NCBI GenBank assembly: GCA_002722435.1 | Contig: PBLX01000048.1 | Span: 1-64,000 of the forward strand | Direction: 5' to 3' | Origin: Legionellales bacterium | GTDB taxonomy: Bacteria > Pseudomonadota > Gammaproteobacteria > Comchoanobacterales > Comchoanobacteraceae | Length of the DNA: 64,000 nt | Shown here: positions 34,145 through 42,721 of the stretch, piece after piece | How positions within the stretch are numbered: position 1 is the stretch's first letter | How the letters are laid out: each line of letters begins with the position of its first letter | Made by a program: the position numbers and the translations under genes | The notes under the pieces: model-generated | Database searches by the model: none | The model's input: the letters and a program-made list of their open reading frames with translations, nothing else | Told to the model about the DNA's origin: nothing

Positions 34145-35851
34145 ATGTCTTGGCATGAAGAATTTTTATCTAAAAACGTGAAAAAAAATAAAGCTATTTC
34201 CGAAATGAAAGATTTATTTCAACTTTTTGAGGAGGTTTACGAATCTCTCTCTCCTTCTATTCTTGGAACAAGCTCATCACAAAACTCTTTAGAAGAAGAT
34301 GATTACAAAATTTTAGATGAAATGATCCTTTCCGGAATTAGCAATCTAATAACTGAAAGCAGTATTCAAGAAAAAGTCACAAAAAAACAGAGAAAAGAAG
34401 CAGAAAAGTTTATATTGTCTCTACCCTCTTTTGTGCCAACAGAAGCATGGGGAGATCCAACAACTGCAGATAGAAAGACTATAAATAGAATTTTTGCTGT
34501 CATGGGCGGAGGCCGCTCAGTGCAAAAAAAATTAGAATTTTTACAAAGGATTACATCTCCGACAAGCAAAATAGAATCACCACGTAGAGTCATCGCGTCT
34601 CTGTTGATTCTGGAAGCTCTGTCTGCTTTGATCTATTCATTTAATGAAGCTTCAGCTGGCTTTGTCTTTGAAGGGTGGCTAGCAGCACTCTTGCAGGGTA
34701 GGCAAGAGGCAGAAAGATCCGATAAAGGAAACCTTCCAATTCAAGATTTGATCGCATTTTCAGAATTGAAGGACGACTCTGGACAAGTGCCCGTGAGTCT
34801 CAAGCTATTAAGCCCAGATACACACGTTGAGGGCAGCTTCACCAACTTGATAGATGCTCTCTTTGACGATTATGCTGATAAAGGCGGCGCAGTAAATTAT
34901 GTTGTCGCTAGAAAGAATAGCAGCGCAAAAAAAGGCGGAAAGGTAACTGTAGATTCAATTTCCATAGAATCTTTTGACATAAATCAAAGAAATTTTATTG
35001 ATTTATTCACCCTCACCTCTGGCAAAATAATTGATAAGAAAACAAGAGAGAAGTCCGCAAAGCAAAAGAAACACGGCTTAAGTCAATTTACTTTTAAATC
35101 AGAATTCAGGGACAGAATTTTAGCTAGCTTTCCTGAATTAGTTGGCAGAGTCGAGAGGGGATTTACAACGGGTAAGGACCTGAAAGTTTTAGACTCTTCG
35201 GATGATATAGCAATTTTAAAAGCGCACCTCGACGATCCAACAATGCTTTATACACTGTTGCAACACTGCGCCGGCTACACTGGAAAAATTAGAAATCCGT
35301 TGTTTCAAGACCAAGAGGACCCAGAACAGGAGCAACCCGCCACAGACTCTTCTTCGCCTCAAGAAGATGATAATCAAGTTTCCGACGCTACCACGCCGGC
35401 CAAGAAAAAGCGCGGCATGGACTATGATGCTATGTTTGCAGAACTCGGTGACCTGATGCCACCTAAGAAAGGTCAGGTTTCGGAAAGGCAAAAGTCTGAA
35501 GGCGCCACAGGATGGACGATATCCACAAAGCAGGTTGAATTTCTGTCAAGCAGGGGAGTTATTGAATTACAACAATTGGGCACACTACCGGCAAGCAGAG
35601 AACAAATCATCGACGTTGCAGTGATGCATATGGATACCGTCAGAGAAAAGTTTCAAGTTTTATTCAAGGCGTTTTCGGAACTGACGGAGGATATTAATAA
35701 ATATGTTACTTTTCCATCACGCGGCGCCGCAATGAATGCGGGCCAGAGAGCAATCGGCCACACAGAAACAATTCAAGACCAGATGAAAGAAAACATTACC
35801 GCCGACACTTCAGCACCAGATTCAGATTTTATTTCTTCGGACGAGATATAG
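34145..35851 (+). CDS. Large protein with possible PD-(D/E)XK nuclease fold; candidate internal virion protein
   Basis: 568 residues. It starts MSWHEEFLSKN, resembling the T4 capsid-targeting tag of internal proteins. The segment FVFEGWLAALLQGRQ, LPIQDLIAFSE, VPVSLKLL has the E, D and SxK spacing of PD-(D/E)XK nucleases. A long acidic, proline- and serine-rich linker spans about 385-420. It lies between clpP and another gene with the same kind of N-terminus. Packaging in the head and DNA cleavage are both inferences. Confidence 0.45.
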   Translation: MSWHEEFLSKNVKKNKAISEMKDLFQLFEEVYESLSPSILGTSSSQNSLEEDDYKILDEMILSGISNLITESSIQEKVTKKQRKEAEKFILSLPSFVPTEAWGDPTTADRKTINRIFAVMGGGRSVQKKLEFLQRITSPTSKIESPRRVIASLLILEALSALIYSFNEASAGFVFEGWLAALLQGRQEAERSDKGNLPIQDLIAFSELKDDSGQVPVSLKLLSPDTHVEGSFTNLIDALFDDYADKGGAVNYVVARKNSSAKKGGKVTVDSISIESFDINQRNFIDLFTLTSGKIIDKKTREKSAKQKKHGLSQFTFKSEFRDRILASFPELVGRVERGFTTGKDLKVLDSSDDIAILKAHLDDPTMLYTLLQHCAGYTGKIRNPLFQDQEDPEQEQPATDSSSPQEDDNQVSDATTPAKKKRGMDYDAMFAELGDLMPPKKGQVSERQKSEGATGWTISTKQVEFLSSRGVIELQQLGTLPASREQIIDVAVMHMDTVREKFQVLFKAFSELTEDINKYVTFPSRGAAMNAGQRAIGHTETIQDQMKENITADTSAPDSDFISSDEI

Positions 35852-35852
35852 C

Positions 35853-36329
35853 ATGAAGAGAATAATGTCTAATTGGGAAAATTTTCTAAATGAAAGTTTT
35901 TCTCCTAGGAAGCCCTTTTTTAAAGAAACCAGGCAACAAAAGGTAGGAAGTAAGCTCTTCGACCATATGAAAAGCCTTCTGCCAAGGATACACTTATCTA
36001 CGACTCTCCAGTCTTTTGATAACTACCCCACCTCCAAGCAAGTTGCAGAGAGCGAAAAAGCTAATGCTGTTACACTAGCATCCTTTTACGATGCTAATAT
36101 AAAGAAGTCAGAAATTGAAAGTCACCTAGAAAATTTTGCATCGGCATCGGATGTAAAATTAGTCCCACAGTTCGTAGAAAATAAGCAGTTAAACAATCTC
36201 GCTAATTCATGGCAAATTCCTCAATCTAGAGAAGAAAATTCCTTAGTCGTAATTTGGGTGATCAAGCCCATCGAGACCGAATTCGATATTCAACAAGGCG
36301 AAATAGACGACTCAAAAGCCTCAGAATAA
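35853..36329 (+). CDS. Unknown protein with virion-tag-like N-terminus
   Basis: 158 residues beginning one base after the upstream stop. Residues 5-14 read MSNWENFLNE, again the W-x2-FL-x-E pattern. The rest is a mixed alpha/beta domain (SLVVIWVIKPIETEF) with an acidic end. No family recognised. It is co-transcribed with the nuclease-like gene and ends before the groEL promoter. Confidence 0.42.
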   Translation: MKRIMSNWENFLNESFSPRKPFFKETRQQKVGSKLFDHMKSLLPRIHLSTTLQSFDNYPTSKQVAESEKANAVTLASFYDANIKKSEIESHLENFASASDVKLVPQFVENKQLNNLANSWQIPQSREENSLVVIWVIKPIETEFDIQQGEIDDSKASE

Positions 36330-36340
36330 TAAAAATATAC

Positions 36341-36368
36341 TTTACATTTTAAGATATCATGGTATAAT
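36341..36368 (+). promoter_or_regulatory. Sigma-70-like promoter for groEL
   Basis: TTTACA, 16 bases, TATAAT, followed by a short leader and GAAAGGAA before the ATG. Confidence 0.6.
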
Positions 36369-36396
36369 ATACGTGTACTTTTGAAAGGAAATTATT

Positions 36397-37965
36397 ATGA
36401 AAACGCACCTAGACCACGGCCCTGCCCTCCGCCGTAAATTAATAGAGGGAGTAAACGTCTTAGCAAACTATGTTGCAACCACACTGGGACCCAAGGGGCA
36501 AAACGTTTTAATACATAAATCAGGAAATACTCCCTTTGTGACCAAAGATGGTGTCACAGTCGCGCAAAATATATCTTTTGAAGATCCGCACATGAATGCT
36601 GGTGCACAGATTGTAAAACAGGTGTCAGCGATGACAAACTCTGAAGCCGGAGACGGGACAACCACAAGCACAGTCCTAGCGCGAGAATTGCTCGTGCAGG
36701 CTAATAAACATATAGAGTCAGGCATCTCCCCCATCGAGATTAAGCGCGGTCTAGAAAACTGTATGCAGGACGTGATGATGTTTATTTCGGACAATTCTAA
36801 GCCGATTTCTTCCAAGGAGGATGTTATGAATATAGCAACAATTTCAGCTAATAACGACAGATCAATAGGTGAACTCGTATCTACTGCGGTAGACAAGGTA
36901 GGGAAAAATGGTTCCATCACTATCGAAGAGGCCCGTTCACAAGAAACTAGCTTGGAGTTGGTCGAAGGGTTCAGATTTGATGGAGGCTATGTCGCAACTG
37001 CATTTGTAACAGACGAGAGAAGAAATGTTTGTCGTTTTGACGGGCCTATTTTTCTTATCACGGACGAAAAGATAGATCAAGTAAATCAAATACTTCCTGC
37101 CTTAGAGATCGCCGCCCGGGAAAGCCGGCCTCTTGTTATCGTAGCTGAAGAAGTTGCCGGTCAAGCTTTGGCGGCACTAATTATGAATACTGTCAGAGGC
37201 TCAATGAAGGTGGCTGCGGTTAAACCGCCTTGTTACGGTGAAGAACGGCGCGCCATATTGAGTGATCTGGCAATTTCTACGGGGGCTAAATTTTTTCAAA
37301 GATCTATGGGAGACAAAATCACCGAAGTTGCCTTGACAGATTTCGGTAAAGCTGCTACGATCGAGATCGGTAAAAATTTGACTACTGTTGTAGACGGAGA
37401 TGGGAATTTTGAAAAAATTGAAGAAACAATTGACAAACTCAAAAACGAAATTAGAGAAATTGATGACTTACATGTGGCACAACGACTCCAGGATCGTATT
37501 ACTCGCCTCTCTTCTGGGGTTGCTATTATCCGTGTCGGTGCTTCTTCTGAAGTAGAGATGATAGAGAAGAAGCATAGGATCGAAGACGCCCTAGAAGCAG
37601 TGCGCTCTGCCCAGTCCGAGGGTGTCGTTCCTGGCGGCGGTGTCATGTTCTTGAAAGCTTCACAAATTTTATCTCCTAATTTTGAAAACGAAGAGCAGGC
37701 TTCAGCCTTGAATATCTTCAAGCGTGCTCTTGAAGCGCCCTTCAGAACAATGGCAACAAACTCTGGAATGTCACCAGATGTGACTATGTGGATGATAAAA
37801 GACAAAGAACTTGAAACTGGTATAGATTTTTACTCCGGCTCCAGTAAAAACTTAATTCAATCTGGGATTATAGACCCTGCTAAGGTAACTAGATGCGCAC
37901 TTAAGAACGCGGTCTCCGTCGCCGGCACTCTTTTATTGACAAACCATAGTATTGTTGATTCATAA
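36397..37965 (+). CDS. groEL: GroEL-like chaperonin
   Basis: 522 residues. LGPKGQNVLIH (29-39), VTKDGVTVA, GDGTTTSTVLA (85-95) for ATP binding, VEGFRFDGGYVATAFV in the apical hinge, and RIEDALEAVRSA with the hydrolytic Asp are all present. The flexible GGM tail of bacterial GroEL is missing. It has its own promoter, apart from the GroES-like gene. Phage chaperonins fold capsid or other phage proteins; T4 supplies only the co-chaperonin, so a complete pair here is unusual. Confidence 0.95.
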   Translation: MKTHLDHGPALRRKLIEGVNVLANYVATTLGPKGQNVLIHKSGNTPFVTKDGVTVAQNISFEDPHMNAGAQIVKQVSAMTNSEAGDGTTTSTVLARELLVQANKHIESGISPIEIKRGLENCMQDVMMFISDNSKPISSKEDVMNIATISANNDRSIGELVSTAVDKVGKNGSITIEEARSQETSLELVEGFRFDGGYVATAFVTDERRNVCRFDGPIFLITDEKIDQVNQILPALEIAARESRPLVIVAEEVAGQALAALIMNTVRGSMKVAAVKPPCYGEERRAILSDLAISTGAKFFQRSMGDKITEVALTDFGKAATIEIGKNLTTVVDGDGNFEKIEETIDKLKNEIREIDDLHVAQRLQDRITRLSSGVAIIRVGASSEVEMIEKKHRIEDALEAVRSAQSEGVVPGGGVMFLKASQILSPNFENEEQASALNIFKRALEAPFRTMATNSGMSPDVTMWMIKDKELETGIDFYSGSSKNLIQSGIIDPAKVTRCALKNAVSVAGTLLLTNHSIVDS

Positions 37966-37995
37966 GAAACTATTTAGTTTCGGAGGGATTTTTTC

Positions 37996-38265
37996 ATGTC
38001 GGAGAATCAAGACCACGTATTAGAATTAACATCTAAAATAGATAAAGTTTGTAACGGCATTGATGTATTGCAGGGCAAACAGGAAGAGATGTCTGAAGAC
38101 ATCGCAAAAATAAAAGAGGCAGTCTATAACCCCGACCAGGGATTATATGCAAGACTTAGAGAGTTAGAGTCCTGGAAACATACATCATCAAGAATGATTT
38201 GGACCCTCTTCACAACTGTTGTAGGTCTCATTGGTGCCTTTGTACTAAAGAGTGTAGGATCGTAA
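37996..38265 (+). CDS. XhlA-like coiled-coil membrane protein, possible holin
   Basis: 89 residues: a coiled-coil N-terminal part (LTSKIDKVCNGIDVLQGKQEEMSEDIAKIKE region), the element GLYARLRELESWK, and one C-terminal membrane span (MIWTLFTTVVGLIGAFVL). This layout matches the XhlA/hemolysin-associated family that aids lysis in other phages. GGAGG precedes the ATG. Direct proof of a lysis role is lacking, and no lysis cassette surrounds it. Confidence 0.55.
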   Translation: MSENQDHVLELTSKIDKVCNGIDVLQGKQEEMSEDIAKIKEAVYNPDQGLYARLRELESWKHTSSRMIWTLFTTVVGLIGAFVLKSVGS

Positions 38266-38553
38266 ATGTTAGTAGAATTAAAAAAGCTGAATATTATAAA
38301 CGAAGGATACAAGAGAAATATTTCGTTAGACCGAGTGTATGTTAACTCAGATCATGTAGTAAGTATTACAGACTATAGGGGTGTGAAGGATTTTTTGTTA
38401 TCTGAAGATAATCATAACTATTCTGGCAACAGCTTCTCTCTCTTAAAAATTTCTAATTTTAATAAATTGGAAGAAATAATTATTCTTGGATCTGCAGAAG
38501 AAATTTTTAATAAGCTAAATTCACAATCAAAGAGTAAGATATTAAATGGATGA
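38266..38553 (+). CDS. Small beta-rich protein, FlbD-like
   Basis: 95 residues starting directly after the upstream stop. ELKKLN, VYVNSDHVVSI and a closing GSAEEIFNKLN give the pattern of the small FlbD-like family (expected strand, N-P-D/S-x-I, terminal helix). Similar proteins are frequent in marine phages, with no known function there. It overlaps the glutaredoxin gene by eight bases. Confidence 0.38.
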   Translation: MLVELKKLNIINEGYKRNISLDRVYVNSDHVVSITDYRGVKDFLLSEDNHNYSGNSFSLLKISNFNKLEEIIILGSAEEIFNKLNSQSKSKILNG

Positions 38554-38794
38554 GAGATATATAATTATTGGCCGCTCTAGTTGTCCATTTTGTATAATGG
38601 CACAAGATGTACTTGTAGCCAAAGGGGGGCAGTATATTTTTCTTGATTATGAAGAAGACAGGCAGATTCTAGAGGAATATAAAGTGTTTCACAATCAGGA
38701 GACCGTACCAATTGTGCTTTCAAATAATTTGAAAACTGGAATGGTTAAACAAGTTGGGGGGTACACCGATCTGCTGGAGCATATAGGTGTCTAA
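38546..38794 (+). CDS. Glutaredoxin
   Basis: 82 residues with the active site CPFC (13-16) after YIIIGRSS, a TVPIVL cis-proline segment and GGYTDLLEH, the expected glutaredoxin order. It can re-reduce ribonucleotide reductase, although class II enzymes normally use thioredoxin. Overlaps both neighbours by about eight bases. Confidence 0.9.
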   Translation: MDERYIIIGRSSCPFCIMAQDVLVAKGGQYIFLDYEEDRQILEEYKVFHNQETVPIVLSNNLKTGMVKQVGGYTDLLEHIGV

Positions 38795-39128
38795 TAAAGG
38801 TAAAAAAACACCCGTAAAAGTATCTGTGATACAAGTCATATATGACGCTACTTTGCCTATTTATTATAGGCTGAATGCACTAACAGAAGACGTCATGTCA
38901 GGTGCTTACCCACTTTCCTTGGCAGAAAAATCATTACTACTTGAACACACATCTCACGCCATTTCTTTAAAATTTTTATTTGAGGATATACTTGAGGAGG
39001 CTAGTAGCGAAAAATTACAAGTTGTGTATTTAGATAGTAGTGAGTTCAAGAATATCTTATACATGTCAAAAACCGTAGAAAGATCCAACAGGGTTATATT
39101 CAACAATACGGGAATTTGGAGTCACTAA
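38787..39128 (+). CDS. Unknown protein
   Basis: 113 residues from a GTG inside the glutaredoxin stop. Mostly helical (LAEKSLLLEHTSHAISLKFL, FEDILEEASSEKL). No recognised motif, membrane span or signal. Part of a tightly packed run of small genes. Confidence 0.4.
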   Translation: MSNKGKKTPVKVSVIQVIYDATLPIYYRLNALTEDVMSGAYPLSLAEKSLLLEHTSHAISLKFLFEDILEEASSEKLQVVYLDSSEFKNILYMSKTVERSNRVIFNNTGIWSH

Positions 39129-39132
39129 AAAA

Positions 39133-39468
39133 GTGATATATCTAGGGATATTGCTATTTTTTGTGGGTCAGACTCTAGGATGGTTTCAATTAAATTCTCA
39201 GTCTATTTCAGAATACTGGAAAGATAAGGCGATCCTCTCAGCAATAGTGATGGGCGTTCCTACGTCGGTTATGTTTTGGTATGGCTGGAAGTTTATTGTT
39301 GAAGCAACAGATTCGGCTTGGTCAGCTAGATTTTTAGCTTCTTGCACGGGTCTTATAATTTTTCCAATTCTAACATGGTATCTTTTAGGTGAAACTATGT
39401 TTACCCCAAAGACATTAATATGTCTAGCCCTTACGATTATTATTATGATAATTCAAATTTTTTATTGA
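39133..39468 (+). CDS. Small multi-span membrane protein
   Basis: 111 residues from a GTG start with four predicted membrane helices (YLGILLFFVGQTLGWF, AILSAIVMGVPTSVMFWYGW, ASCTGLIIFPILTWYLL, LICLALTIIIMIIQIFY). The size and span count are like small multidrug-resistance type transporters, but no signature residues are seen. Promoter for Hsp20 lies right at its end. Confidence 0.5.
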   Translation: MIYLGILLFFVGQTLGWFQLNSQSISEYWKDKAILSAIVMGVPTSVMFWYGWKFIVEATDSAWSARFLASCTGLIIFPILTWYLLGETMFTPKTLICLALTIIIMIIQIFY

Positions 39469-39492
39469 CATTAAAAAAATCGTGTTTATATT
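39465..39492 (+). promoter_or_regulatory. Sigma-70-like promoter for hsp20
   Basis: TTGACA, 16 bases, TATATT, giving a leader of about 65 bases. Confidence 0.6.
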
Positions 39493-39499
39493 AATACTG

Positions 39500-39565
39500 T
39501 AGCTAGGCTGCCGAAAGGAGCTTGGTTACAAAATATGTAACTTGCTTAAAAAGGAGGAATATAAA
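39500..39565 (+). promoter_or_regulatory. Hsp20 leader, candidate ROSE-like RNA thermometer
   Basis: A hairpin GTTAC/GTAAC with loop AAAATAT is followed by TTGCT, a short A-rich loop and AGGAGG. In ROSE elements of bacterial small heat-shock genes a U(U/C)GCU motif masks the Shine-Dalgarno AGGA in just this way. The two parts are visible; temperature control is inferred. Confidence 0.4.
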
Positions 39566-39991
39566 ATGAATGCAATTACAATCCACCGCCCAGGACTTTT
39601 AGGGCACAATGTTATTAACGAGGTCTTTGATAATTTCTTTAATGATTTTCCAATGCATCTCAAAGCTTCTACGCAGGGCTATCCCGTTGCCGACATTTAT
39701 CGAGATGATGATGGCTCTACTGTGTTGGAATTCGCCTTGGCCGGCTTTAAGAAGAAAGAGCTAGCTATTGACATTCAACCTGATAAGAAGTCGATCACAA
39801 TCTCTGGCAAAGCCAGTGAGGAGAATTCTAAAAGGCAAAGGATTGCCCGAAGAAATTTTACTAGAACTTATGTTAATTACGATAATAATTTAGATTTGTC
39901 GCAAGCACAAGCAAATTTTGAAAATGGATTGCTGTCAGTCCGCGTCCCCCCGCGTCCTGAGGCCAAGCCTGTATCAATCCAAATCAATTAA
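39566..39991 (+). CDS. Hsp20 small heat-shock protein
   Basis: 141 residues from the ATG behind AGGAGG; the track adds eight codons. The alpha-crystallin domain runs from VADIYRDDDGSTVLEFALAG to GLLSVRVPPRP, including the A-x-x-x-n-G-(L)-L motif as ANFENGLLSV. Hsp20 proteins are known from several marine T4-like phages and probably protect phage proteins or act as assembly scaffolds. The long leader may make expression temperature dependent. Confidence 0.92.
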   Translation: MNAITIHRPGLLGHNVINEVFDNFFNDFPMHLKASTQGYPVADIYRDDDGSTVLEFALAGFKKKELAIDIQPDKKSITISGKASEENSKRQRIARRNFTRTYVNYDNNLDLSQAQANFENGLLSVRVPPRPEAKPVSIQIN

Positions 39992-40014
39992 TTATTAAAC
40001 CCTTAACCTCCGCC

Positions 40015-40043
40015 TTTACTATTTACTATAAAAAGGTTATAAT
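40015..40043 (+). promoter_or_regulatory. Sigma-70-like promoter immediately before the PcfJ-domain gene
   Basis: TTTACT, 17 bases, TATAAT ending seven bases before the ATG, so the mRNA would be leaderless or nearly so. Read-through from upstream could supply an alternative message. Confidence 0.5.
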
Positions 40044-40049
40044 CTTAAT

Positions 40050-42713
40050 ATGGCAGATTTTTATAAAAGGTGGAGGTCCTTCCTTGCTGAGGCTCCAAAA
40101 GACGCAAAGATACTGAGAAATGTAAATGTTGACTACATAAAAAAAGAAGTTCCCCCGGAACCAGATGAATCTCCCCGAGATTTCTTTTTAAGAATACAAC
40201 AATTAGAACGTGATCCCGAGTATCCTAATCCTATTTTCCCTCATGAGTTGGTATCTTGGATGGAATCTCTACCAGATAACCACTTTCCCAACAAAGACAG
40301 GAAAAGGTTTGCCAAATGGTTGGCCAACTCAATATATTATGAGGAAACTGATGGAAAGCACAAGCCAGTGCCGGCCGCGGCTTTTGAGAACCTTATAACT
40401 TATAACAACGACGTGAGGATTATCACAGATTATCTTAATGCCTCGACTGAACTGCCAAAAGAGTTGTGGAGTCTAGGTTTCTATCAGCTGCATGACTTGT
40501 CTCTTGAGTGGCACGAAAGGCTCGCTGCCGGCGTTGTCGGGAAAGAAGAGCTGCCGGCAGGCAAGCTAAACTATATCGGTAAAAAAGTAGTTTATAAATT
40601 TAAAAATGGCTATTCTATAGTTGAGGTCGACCCTACAGCGGGCGAAAGAGATTATACAAAAGAAGAAGGCCTTCGTTGTGGTTGGGCACATAATTATGAG
40701 GAGTTGCAAGAATTTCACTCGTATTTTGATGAGAAAGGAGTAGATCCATCTGAGCGGCCTGAGTTTTCAATCCGAGACAAAATAAACGATCTAGACATTG
40801 AAGGTTGTGCCATGGGTCATTGCGTTGGAGGATATTGTGATACCGTCACCAAGGGCAACATGACCATATATTCTTTAAGGTCACCAGGAAACAAGCCTCA
40901 TGCAACAATAGACGTTGTAAATAGTAATAAAAAAGTATATCAGATTAAGGGAAACCAAAATGAGGTTCCCATCGAAAAGTATCGACCGATGATAAAGCAG
41001 TGGCTTCAGTCCTCTGGCCTTGATTATGAGAATACCACTGATTATTTAAACATATTAAGCATAGAAGAGGTAAATAGACTTTTTCGAGAGGGCAAACTAT
41101 CGACAGAGCAGAGTCTTGAGCTGGCCAGGCACTCTGATAATCAAGAGGCTCTTAGTTTTATTCTAGATAAGATAGAAGATAAACTGGATATGGAAGACGA
41201 CCCTGAGCCTCTTGGCCGCGACATGAAAAGAAAATTTATTGATGTAATGTGCAGAAACAAAAATATGAACGAAGATATTAGGATTAGGCTATTAAAGGTA
41301 GCGCTACCATTAGATACTTTGGGTGTTCGTGTCAAAGAAGTGTTGGTGTCGGATCCTTTTCCACCTGCGCGCCCAGCCCATATAGACTCCGCAAAGCTCG
41401 CAACAGCGGCATGGTCGGAATTATCTAGTGATCTCACCACTGGAAAAATAGGTGAAGAGAAGATGTATTACATGCAGGCCTTTATGGAAGGAAAAGATAC
41501 AGACCAAAACATAAAAGAGCAGATAATAGAACACATTTTAAGTGATGAGTTTTTAAAACGAAACTTGAACCGTTATTCTATGAACAATGTCGGTTCTCAA
41601 GTGATCCGGCGCTTTGGCATGCCATTCGGACATATTGTTCAAGCTTATCTTAAAAGTAAGGGCGCCATAGAAGAGCAAGTAACAAAAATATATGATCTAC
41701 AGAGAGACAAAGTCTTCAAGGTCACATATGGAGAAAGCCGAGGCTTGAACAGCTACATAGCAGGTTCCACAGCGATGTCTGATGAATTGGTAGATAAGAT
41801 TATCAGAGATGTAGAAGATAACAGATACATGCAGATGTCCCGAAATAACATAGTGGATATCATAAGCAATAGAAATGTTAGTGATTCTAGCAAAATCAAA
41901 TTGTTAAATGTGGAAGACAGGGACAACCAAAGTATAAGGTCGCAGACACTTGCCACCGATGCGTTCTCTAATTCAAAGGGATCTGCGGGTGTCGTTTTTA
42001 ATCCACGCGGCAAGATGTTGGCAAGAGCCCTTAAACAGGCAGCTGATGATGGAAATATTAGTGTAGAAGTTTCCAAGTATCTTGTTGATAAGGGAATCCT
42101 CGACTCTGTATTTGCAAAAGAGCTAGAAGGGGAGTACAGAAAGAAAACAGGAAAAGACCCAATGTTTCACACCCAGTCGGGCAACGAAAGAGCGCAGACT
42201 TTAAGAGACATTCGTAATCTAGCACTACAGTGGCTTGCCCAACAAAAAAAATTAGTAAAACTAGGAGGTCCTGAGGTCTTTGACCTTATGGAAGAAGTTA
42301 ACAAATATTTTGGGAAAAACATAATGACAAAAGATAAATTTTATGATAGTATTAAAGAACAAATAAACATTAAGGAAGAAAAAGGTAGATCCAGGCAAAG
42401 AGGGATTTATAAATTTTATTGTATGATAGCTTATAACTTATCCGCAGATGCGGGAAAATCAAGAGGCTTGGATGACATTCTGGCAGACCTACGCGCACTT
42501 CCTAACGTCACAATTGTGACAGTGGCGATTAGAAATCAAAAGGTTGCCGAAGGCAGATACATCGCTGGCCTAGCAATCAAATTCATACCGTCCACACCAG
42601 GAGACATGAACACTCCAGAGAATGTTAAGTCAAGAATTGTAAAGGACATAAAGAGATTACAAAATGTACAGTCTCTTTTCAAATTATCGACCGGTCTTAT
42701 AAGATTAGAATAG
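40050..42713 (+). CDS. Large PcfJ-domain protein, candidate internal virion protein
   Basis: 887 residues. MADFYKRWRSFLAEAPKD has the W-x2-FL-x-E tag seen in two other large genes here. Near residue 250 CAMGHCVGGYCDTVTKGNM with IYSLRSPGNKPHATIDV and VYQIKGNQNE is the PcfJ-like domain, whose Cys/His arrangement suggests metal binding or catalysis. About 350-700 residues of helical repeats follow (short, HEAT-like), then a C-terminal alpha/beta domain (DILADLRALPNVTIVTVAIR). PcfJ proteins are known from conjugative elements and phages but lack a firm function. It could be injected with the DNA. Confidence 0.6.
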   Translation: MADFYKRWRSFLAEAPKDAKILRNVNVDYIKKEVPPEPDESPRDFFLRIQQLERDPEYPNPIFPHELVSWMESLPDNHFPNKDRKRFAKWLANSIYYEETDGKHKPVPAAAFENLITYNNDVRIITDYLNASTELPKELWSLGFYQLHDLSLEWHERLAAGVVGKEELPAGKLNYIGKKVVYKFKNGYSIVEVDPTAGERDYTKEEGLRCGWAHNYEELQEFHSYFDEKGVDPSERPEFSIRDKINDLDIEGCAMGHCVGGYCDTVTKGNMTIYSLRSPGNKPHATIDVVNSNKKVYQIKGNQNEVPIEKYRPMIKQWLQSSGLDYENTTDYLNILSIEEVNRLFREGKLSTEQSLELARHSDNQEALSFILDKIEDKLDMEDDPEPLGRDMKRKFIDVMCRNKNMNEDIRIRLLKVALPLDTLGVRVKEVLVSDPFPPARPAHIDSAKLATAAWSELSSDLTTGKIGEEKMYYMQAFMEGKDTDQNIKEQIIEHILSDEFLKRNLNRYSMNNVGSQVIRRFGMPFGHIVQAYLKSKGAIEEQVTKIYDLQRDKVFKVTYGESRGLNSYIAGSTAMSDELVDKIIRDVEDNRYMQMSRNNIVDIISNRNVSDSSKIKLLNVEDRDNQSIRSQTLATDAFSNSKGSAGVVFNPRGKMLARALKQAADDGNISVEVSKYLVDKGILDSVFAKELEGEYRKKTGKDPMFHTQSGNERAQTLRDIRNLALQWLAQQKKLVKLGGPEVFDLMEEVNKYFGKNIMTKDKFYDSIKEQINIKEEKGRSRQRGIYKFYCMIAYNLSADAGKSRGLDDILADLRALPNVTIVTVAIRNQKVAEGRYIAGLAIKFIPSTPGDMNTPENVKSRIVKDIKRLQNVQSLFKLSTGLIRLE

Positions 42714-42721
42714 GCGGAAAC

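Noticed and set aside
36468-37805. Long minus-strand ORFs of 150 and 169 codons under groEL
   Set aside because: They mirror the GroEL reading frame; GroEL is certain and both antisense products look like typical serine-rich shadows.
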